Source of the DNA: Citrus sinensis
Lineage: Eukaryota > Streptophyta > Magnoliopsida > Sapindales > Rutaceae
Assembly: GCF_022201045.2 (NCBI RefSeq)
Contig: NC_068562.1
Location: forward strand, 8,042,001-8,106,000
Direction: 5' to 3'
DNA length: 64,000 bases
Positions 56,701 to 64,000 of this stretch are shown piece by piece. The notes under the pieces are model-generated. The model made no database searches and was not told the origin of the DNA. It saw only the letters and a list, made by a program, of their open reading frames with translations. Numbering within the stretch: the first letter of the stretch is position 1; each line of letters opens with the position of its first letter. The position numbers were made by a program, and so were the translations under genes.

Positions 56701-59700
56701 AGCAGTGGCTAAATTATGGCATTTATAACAAAGTACCTATTTGGTGAGACGAGGGCCACTAGATTATATTCATATCAAACATATATGAAATGGAGAATTA
56801 AATAATATGGGCAAAAAAAAAAAATCTTAAATTAAAGATATGGGGCCAAGATTGATGAGATGATGTACAGCGCATGGGCAAGACAGTTGTCCATTACCGA
56901 ATATGCAAACATATATAATCACTTTCTTTGAAATAAAGCTCTTGGTAAAAAATAAAATGTTGGTTCTTTTGAGTTTTCACCATAATGATGCAATATCTCA
57001 ACCAAACATGGAAATGGTGGGGGACTTAAACTTTCAATTGCATTGCTATAAAGAGGACAAAGTATATTCAATTGCATTTATGATGATTTATTTTTTATTT
57101 TTTCCTAGCTTTGAATTTGAAAGAGACCCCATGTCCATGTTGGCCAGCAGCGTCTCTGCAAATTTCCCGCTCTTTGACATTAAGAAGATTGGTGAGTGAA
57201 AAGTTAAAGGAAAAATATTTTTAATGGAAGTAGGAAAGAAAACAAAAGAGGCCCCATGAGACTGAGGACCGAGAAAGAAGGTGGGGTTATATAGTACAGT
57301 GTTCACATGCAATTATTGGGAGTCACATTATTATTACCAGTTATAAAGAAAAGGAAAAGAATGGCCTCCGTGGCCCTCCTTAGGTTAAGAGTTTTGTAAT
57401 TTTGAATCAAAGCAAAAAACTTGCATGTTTGACAAATCTTTAATTGTTAATGCTATATTCTTCTTTATGATTTGCGGTCTTATCTGTGGTTAGCTTTCGT
57501 AGGACTTTAAACTGTTATTCAGACGACTTTAAGCGCGATTATTTAGGAAAGTGGAGAGGCGTTGAAGAATGTTCTTTCATATTCATCTATCTTCAAGGCT
57601 CAAGCTCATTTTGATCCTTTAATTATTGTCGTCTAATCTTCGGAAACTTTAATTTGGACAAGCACTGGGGTTTTGAAAATGAAATGCGAAGTGACATATG
57701 AATCATGAAATTAAAGGGGGAGAAATTATCTCATCATAAGGAGTACTGTAAATGCCTAGATATTCGGTTAAATAGTAAAATAAATTTCTCCTTGTCACGG
57801 AGATGAATAAAAATCTCTATAGAGAACTCTAATTATTTCATTGTAAATACTTATAAATGTAAGATAGATCTCGTCTTATTCCGCGTATATTTTTAAACTG
57901 TACTCAACTAGTGGACCTTAAAATATTATAATTGTATGAATTCAGGCTTATGATTATAAGTTTGTTAGATAATTAGTGGTAAAACTTGATTAGTTAATTG
58001 GTGGACCTCAAAAAAATATAAATTTTAATACATTAATAGAGAAAAAAAATACAATTTTCAATTTACTAAAAATCCACTAAAATCCCCTCGGTCAAATCTA
58101 CATATATCAATTCCTATTAATATTTGGTTATCTAACCCACAACCTACTATTAATGTTAGTGACACACATCTACTTCTACAAATGATTTAGGGAAAGAGAG
58201 TCATCTGTGGGACTCAAAACCCCTCGCCTCAAATAATAGAGACCTCGTTTAACAGTTGTTATATTATTGAAATGGTAGGGTATAATCGTCTTTTATTATC
58301 GAACCATATATCAAACTCTTTATTCTTTTTTGGACACTACAAAATTGAGCTGGTCACCAGTAGTATATATTTATAACATTTATAATTAAGGTGTTCATTA
58401 AGACAAAGTAGTGGGGCACCTCAAGTTCAAACAAAGTATAATAATTATCTCTAGCTTAGCATTATACCATCTAAGCCGCTAAGTGACTGATAATTAAGAT
58501 AATTTAAACGGTAATCGTGGTAATCAACCTAGGAGTTCCATTTGCTAAATTGAATTTAGTAGACGAGAACCAATTGAATCCCCCCTTCAATAAGGCATTG
58601 ACTAAAACATTGAATAAGTATCAAACATGGACCCAAAATATATAAGTTGGGGAGGGAGACACCGGATCATATAACATTTATGTGCTGTCAAAGTTCAATT
58701 AAGAGCAAATGGTGAGGCCCCATGTGTGTTCCCTTGACGTGTGTCTGTCAATACGAACTTTCTTGGTCGTCAATTTGACTGAGTTAATAATGTTCACTGT
58801 ATGGGTGCATTAATGTACATATGATATGAAAGGCGGGGCAATTTGTTGCACACTTTGCTTTGTTTCTGGGTTGAATATATATTGGTTTAAAATTAAACCT
58901 TTTGAATGCCTAACTTTATAATTTTTTAAAGTATCATATTTATATGGCCTGCAACTTGAAATCTTGAATGATTACAAGATCACAACAAATGAGCCCGAAA
59001 CGTTTAGCTATAGAGCTTTCAAAGTATGTTAAGGACTCAGGCCCCGGGTTTGTCCATGACTAGGAGATGGGCTTCGGCTTATTGAGTCACACTTGATGGG
59101 GCTCCAAATTAAAAATACTTGATGTCAGAGTTCACCCAGCCAAAGATATAAGCTACTAAGTAAGAGGGCCGCAACATTAATTGAATTAATTATAATCTCA
59201 CACCCTCTTGTATATGTTAGGAATGTGCTTTAGAAGAATAGGGGATGAAATCGGCAAAGATAAGGTTAAGGATTTGTGTTTGATTGAGACTAATATGAAA
59301 TTGATTTGTTTCAATGGGAAATCAAGATAAGTCATTATACAACCAGAAGAAATTCTAAGAAATTAATCCGTTAATTTTTCTAGAAAGTTCCTGCTGACAG
59401 GAAACTGATCAAATCTTTCAACTTAATCCACGTCTTGTAAACTTAAAAATTAAAATAATCAATTGCTAAAGGTTTGAGAGGACTTATATAGGAACAATTA
59501 TAGATTCTTTTCTCAAATACAAGTTAGAAATACTTGATTACTACCACACTGACTCTTTAAAATTAAAAATGCTACACTTAAACCCATTGCAGTAACAATT
59601 TAATTTATATAATATTTAATTTTTATGAATACTTACAATTTGTGAAGTAACTTAGATTCATTAGGGACAATATGGATGAATCTTTAAGTTTGGGTGTAGT

Positions 59701-60071
59701 TGTTTTGAACTTAATATTTGAGGGGAGAATCTGTAATTTTACCATTATATGTTACAATAAAGCTATATAGACTTAACGAAGCCAGAAAAATCTTACACAC
59801 GCAAATTTGCAGGACATTGTTAAGGAATACAAAATCTCTGGAGATATGACTTTAACTTTTATTGATTTAGTTTCCTCTTTTGATCTACAAGCTGAATATT
59901 GGAAAAATAACCAAGCACGAATTTAATCCCAGCCGTCTAATCTTGCCGAGGGAAGAAAGAAATTAACTGGCAACCTACTATAAATTCACACATAACATTA
60001 AGATTAATCGTTATTACATCAAATACCCTAATTACAAAAGCCTTGTTAATCTCCAGTTTCAGACAACAAAT
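53780..60071. other. 6.3-kb intergenic region
   Basis: AT-rich, between the subtilase and the MADS gene. Small frames (55660-55961, 56903-57312) are on both strands and show no family motifs. A pair of A/T runs with AAATGTTT near 54420-54495 can form a short hairpin. Both gene promoters must lie here. No gene is supported. Confidence 0.55.
59979..59984 (+). promoter_or_regulatory. TATA box of the MADS-box gene
   Basis: TATAAA in CTACTATAAATTC, 88 bp before the ATG at 60072. Spacing allows a 5' UTR of about 55-60 bp. Confidence 0.6.
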
Positions 60072-60731
60072 ATGGAAGCATCAAAGCAGAAAAATAAAGG
60101 TCTTCAAAAGATCGAAATCAAGAGAGTTGAACGCAAGAGTGCTCGCCAAGTAACATTCTCAAAACGCAAGAAGGGGCTTTTCAACAAAGCTTCTGAGCTT
60201 TGTGTGTTATGTGGTGCTGAAGTTGCCATTGTGATCATGTCCCCCCACAAGAGGGCTTTCACTTTCGGCCACCCGAACCCCGATGATGTTCTTGATCGCT
60301 TTCTCACCGGAGCTGGTGCTGAATCTTCTTTGGCCGCGACGACGGTTGAGGATGAAAAGCTAGAGAGGCTTAAACAAGAATACGTGGAGTTACTGAAACG
60401 ATTGAAAGAAGAGGAGAAAAAGAGAGATGAGATTGCTAAGAAACGAGGCAATGACGGAGCTAACGGAGTATTTTGGTGGGATCAATACTCGATTGATGAT
60501 ATGGAGAGGGATGAACTTGAGCTTTATTTGAAGTCCTTGGAAAAATTAAAGACGAGTGTTAAATCAAAGGTTGATGAACTAGCTGCCGCTTCTCAGGCAA
60601 GTAATAATTTCGTGAACCAATTCAATATTGATAATAACGTCCCTATTGATTTTGGATCCGAGTTTGATGATCTTTGTTGCCTATTAGAGGGTACAAATGA
60701 AGATGGAATTTTGCGGAATCTTGATTTGTAG
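60072..60731 (+). CDS. AGL62: type I (M-alpha) MADS-box protein, AGL62-like
   Basis: Single exon, 219 residues, as usual for type I MADS genes. The MADS domain is at about 10-68: KIEIKRVERKSARQVTFSKR, then GLFNKASELCVLCGAEVAI and FTFGHPN, the last typical of AGL62/AGL23/AGL28 relatives. There is no K domain. A charged coiled-coil-like stretch follows (about 92-125), then a second helical part (about 145-180) with ERDELELYLKSLEKLK. The C-terminus is acidic. It should be a nuclear DNA-binding protein. Arabidopsis AGL62 delays endosperm cellularisation; the same role here is only inferred. Position 2 of the SPHKR loop and the PNPDD start of the next part vary in this family. The closest family member cannot be fixed without a tree. 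Confidence 0.9.
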   Translation: MEASKQKNKGLQKIEIKRVERKSARQVTFSKRKKGLFNKASELCVLCGAEVAIVIMSPHKRAFTFGHPNPDDVLDRFLTGAGAESSLAATTVEDEKLERLKQEYVELLKRLKEEEKKRDEIAKKRGNDGANGVFWWDQYSIDDMERDELELYLKSLEKLKTSVKSKVDELAAASQASNNFVNQFNIDNNVPIDFGSEFDDLCCLLEGTNEDGILRNLDL

Positions 60732-61816
60732 GGTATGAATATATTACTGTAGGGTTATTTTTGTTTTAATAATTAATTTGTTTTAAGACAATATACATGG
60801 GTTAACCGTTAATGTTGTTATGCAATGGATCATATATACTTTATTCCAGAAGTTAGGGTTTTGGATAATATATTACTGAATTTCGACTCTTAAAAAGTAT
60901 GGATTTTTATATCAGCACATGTTAAGTAGTGTTTCAATTATTAGAATGCTTGTTGTTTCTTTATTTTTAGCATTAATATAATTTTTTTTATGCAATTAAT
61001 GGATTGTATAAACTATCATTTGGAATTCACGATCACGAAGCCAATCATATGAACTCTTGTCTTTGGCATTCCTAAAAATAAAGTTATATAAGACTTTTAT
61101 AAACAAAAAATATTATGCACTTGTCCTTAATTATTAGGTAAGTTTGATGATCTAACAAAAACGGTCTAGATTTTTTATTTTGTATTTTTACAAATATTTT
61201 TGGTCACTTATAACAAATTCTCTTCTTGTTAAACACGAAATAGCTAATAGTTATGAGAGTGAATCCCTCGTACAAATAGCACTTGGGAGTGGTGTCCATA
61301 AAAATAGCATGTTACAGGCATGAAAGATTACTATAGAAACTTCTTTCTCTCTTTCCTGACTCTGAATCATTCTTAATTGCACCCTTTTTTTCTTATACAT
61401 ACATACATACATATATATACATATATATATATATATATACATATAGAAACGAATTAGAAGGTTATGTTAGTAGTTTCTTTTATTTTTAATTTTTACAATT
61501 TGAATTTGAATTCATTTAAGAATCTAAATCAGTACGTTTATAATATAGTTTAAAAGTATACCGCGAGACTATGAGGAGAATCCTAACTGTGGATTATCTA
61601 CTTCAATTATCCAACATTGTGGAGGGAAATGAATTATTTGAGCTCTTATGTTGGGGACTCTTTGTCGGCGGCGGTGACGTTATTGTGATTTTTTTTATAA
61701 TTAAAATACAGAGTTTTGCTAGTGACCTTTTAGGAATACACCTATTATTTGCCATCAAACTGTAATAAATCAGCAAACTGCAATAAATCAGCTTATTTCA
61801 ATTAAATCACAGAACT
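60732..61816. other. intergenic DNA with a (TACA)n(TA)n microsatellite
   Basis: The 3' UTR of the MADS gene is at the left. The microsatellite is at about 61396-61444. A plus-strand frame at 61571-61765 shows no motif and is not called. Confidence 0.5.
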
Positions 61817-62809
61817 TCATTCCATTAAAAAAAGAAAGTAAGAGAAACAAAAGATAGGAAGAAACTCAGAGTTGTCGACACACTTACGCATTCGTGACGT
61901 GGTAGATCCACAACCATAGCAAAACTCAAATCCACTGCTGATTTGCCAATTGAAAGGCTAAAACTATAGATAATCTAACAGCTACATATGTCAATGAGAA
62001 ATAGCATGTTTGATGAAATGATGAATTAAATTAAACTATGCTAACCTGCATTTGATGTGCAAGCAGCCAAGAATCTCTTCCATATAAAATTTGCAATTGG
62101 GGCATCACCTCCACCTATCATTGTGCGCAAGCTCCATTAACATAATATCTCCCTCATCTCTTTCATCCTCTCCAAATTTACGAAACTCCTTACAATTGAT
62201 CTCCACATGTCATGAAACCGTGTGCTGAGTATAAAATAGTCTGTGTATGGCCTTATTTGATATCGAGGTACTATTAAAAAAAAAAAGGGTACAACAACTA
62301 TGAAATAAAAACAAATAGCACATCATAATATATTTTTAAATAATAATTTTGGTAAAATTAGTAAAAAAAATAATATTTTTTTCATTATACAAGTGTAAAA
62401 TCAAATCAACTTCTAAATTACAACAATTAATCTTATCAAGAATTTTAATACTATAGCGTAAAAGCTACAGTTGTCCAACTTGAATCCCAAACAGGATCTA
62501 TGACATACATGGCATTCAGATACAGTCGCAATTTGCCCTCCATCATGAACTAATATAGCCCAAGAATTCTTAAACGTGAGGGAGCTTCTCCCCATCTATC
62601 ATACATTTCTTTCGGAATAATGCCGCAACAAAACTGTGGCTTCAAAATTCCCTTACCCTCCAATTCAGGGCACTTGACCATAGATATATTTTCTTATATC
62701 CTTGATGCAACATAATTGGCAGTACAATTATTGCAAAACGAGTGAATGCAATTGTTGCTTCTAAACAATTCCTGGGTCGATTTTGCATCTGTGCAGATGA
62801 AACAAAAGC
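61817..62809 (-). pseudogene. RBR (RING1-IBR-RING2) E3 ubiquitin ligase pseudogene
   Basis: Read on the minus strand, RING1 comes first (about 62809-62590): FCFICTDAKSTQELFRSNNC, HSFCNNCTANYV, then FCCGIIPKEMYDRWG. An IBR part follows (about 62575-62500: ILVHDGGQIATVSECHVCHR) and, after a MITE, resumes (62246-62046: HVEINCKEFRKFGEDERDEG, CPNCKFYMEEILGCLHIKC), ending at a GT donor (62045). The next exon (61934-61817) starts GFEFCYGCGS. Defects: TAA after ANYVASRI, lost codons and a frameshift before NSWAIL, TGA replacing the Trp before HVEINC, a second TGA before CPNC, and loss of most Cys/His of the last part. In life it would have been a RING-between-RING ubiquitin ligase. N-terminal exons were not found. 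Confidence 0.85.
62252..62494. mobile_element. MITE inserted in the RBR pseudogene (family also at 16698-16949)
   Basis: The inverted ends are CTTATTTGATATCGAGG and, from the right, CTGTTTGGGATTCAAG. It splits the IBR sequence between CHR and LFYTQ. A decayed repeat of the target (CATAGA and CACAGA) may flank it. Confidence 0.65.
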
Positions 62810-62815
62810 TCTAAT

Positions 62816-64000
62816 ACTTTGAGATTGAGAAGACTCGCCGGTTTATTTCTTGGGAATGAAATAGTTATAATCTTCCATTTTTTGGTGATACATTTTTCGT
62901 CATTGAAAAAATTGCTGAAGACATTAAAAACCCTTGAAGCTGTAACTCTTCAGCTTATAACTCATATGATATTGGAAATATGTAGTCCTTATCTTGTAAA
63001 GCTGAGAACTAAAAATCCTCAACTAATAGTTGATTGTTATTGTTATTAGAACTTGATACTCCCACCATTTTTTTTTCTCCTTCTTGAGGGATGCCTTGTG
63101 TTTTAAAGATTTAGCTCGATTTATAGTCCTTGATATAAATTATATGAAATTCTCACCCATGCTATGTTATTGGGAAATTTGAAGGATCATTAGTTAATTG
63201 ATTAATTATTAAGCAGTTTTCTAAACATATCTATTGAGTTTGATTTTTGCGGAAGAAGAAAGTAATTAAAACAATTTCCCATGCAAATTAATCAATCTAG
63301 AGAGCTGAGCGGGGCTGGCATTGAAATAGCTCCACTACTTGAAATTTGAAGGCAGTTGAAAGGAGTCCTCCCCTCTTTCTCCCTCGTGCCGAGGTGCATC
63401 TAAATCAACCCTGAAAATTTGGCATTATTAAATACAAGTGTCCTAAAATAAGTATTCATGGTTGAGGCCATTTCCACCAAGTCTCACACAATATATATTA
63501 GTTAATGTAAATGCATCTACCATCAGATTAATAAATATATCTAACAGATAAAATAATAATTCTTCATTTTAAGTTTATGAATCTAATCACACGATAAGAT
63601 AGTCATGATATGGTGAGTGGGAACCACTTCATCTCAAATTTATTTTCGTCTCGAAATTAAATACTTACTAATCAAAATTTAGCATAAACCCAGTTTAAGA
63701 ATTTTTTTCCCTTGAGTAAGTGGTCCTTTAGTGTATTCTCTCTCATCCGTTTAATTAATTTTCGTAGTGTATTCAATTTTGATAATTGATCACATATGAC
63801 AAGAATCTAACAGATATATGCACCACAGGCCACAATTTCTCAGAAATAAAATTGGTCATTCTAATGGAAGCGATCGAAATATCTAGTGATAAGTCACCAA
63901 AGACAGCCTGTATACAACAGTGAATTCTATTGTTAACAGACAAGAATTGAGAGTGATAGCCAAGAATGAGAAATTGCTGCACTTATCTCGACAACTGAAA
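62816..64000. other. right-end region, no gene seen
   Basis: The RBR pseudogene may once have extended here, but no earlier exon could be read. A minus-strand frame at 63773-63982 has no motif. Confidence 0.45.

Noticed and set aside
56903-57312. Opposed frames of 98 and 74 codons
   Set aside because: Low-complexity composition, no motif, no promoter or splice context.
63773-63982. 69-codon minus-strand frame as an N-terminal exon of the RBR
   Set aside because: No residue pattern of RBR N-terminal regions and no convincing splice sites.

Overview
This window is nuclear DNA of a dicot plant. The genes have short GT-AG introns, the intergenic DNA is AT-rich, and SINEs, MITEs, a LINE and LTR elements are abundant. 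Codon-level similarity of the GDSL, ERF and subtilase proteins to remembered Citrus proteins suggests a citrus relative; that is an inference from memory, not a search.

Layout. (1) 1-2191: the 3' part of a Ty3/Gypsy element with an antisense ORF, followed by a SINE. (2) 3.3-16.5 kb, minus strand: a tandem cluster of GDSL esterase/lipases of the GLIP type. Three five-exon genes look intact (4564-6643, 8129-9940, 13488-16530) and two are pseudogenes (3285-4254, 12286-13088). (3) 19.3-20.2 kb: an LEA_2/NHL-type membrane protein gene. (4) 21.8-24.2 kb: a two-exon group VII ERF (RAP2.2/RAP2.12 type) with the Met-Cys oxygen-sensing N-degron. (5) 22.6-44.7 kb: a tandem segmental duplication of about 10-12 kb. 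Copy 2 holds a broken ERF (promoter, start of exon 1, intron), an inverted-repeat LRR fragment and a 5'-truncated LINE. At the junction of the copies lies a 113-bp piece of the subtilase gene. (6) 45.5-49.05 kb: a complete non-autonomous LTR element with 5-bp target duplications and about twelve 121-bp tandem repeats inside. (7) 51.4-53.8 kb: an intronless SBT1.5-type subtilase. (8) 60.1-60.7 kb: an intronless type I MADS-box gene (AGL62-like). (9) 61.8-62.8 kb: a decayed RBR (RING-between-RING) E3 ligase pseudogene cut by a MITE.

The order GDSL cluster - ERF VII - SBT1.5 - RBR matches, from memory, the Arabidopsis block around At3g14210-At3g14250. The window is therefore an old conserved gene neighbourhood enlarged by tandem duplication and transposon insertion. 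The genes are not an operon. The GLIPs (secreted lipases), the ERF (low-oxygen transcription factor), the subtilase (secreted protease) and the MADS protein (seed or endosperm regulator) probably act independently.

I found no wholly new system. The most unusual structures are the chimeric duplication junction, the LRR inverted repeat that could give a hairpin RNA, and the 121-bp repeat array inside the LTR element. Splice sites were placed by eye from GT/AG, frame phase and agreement between the paralogues.
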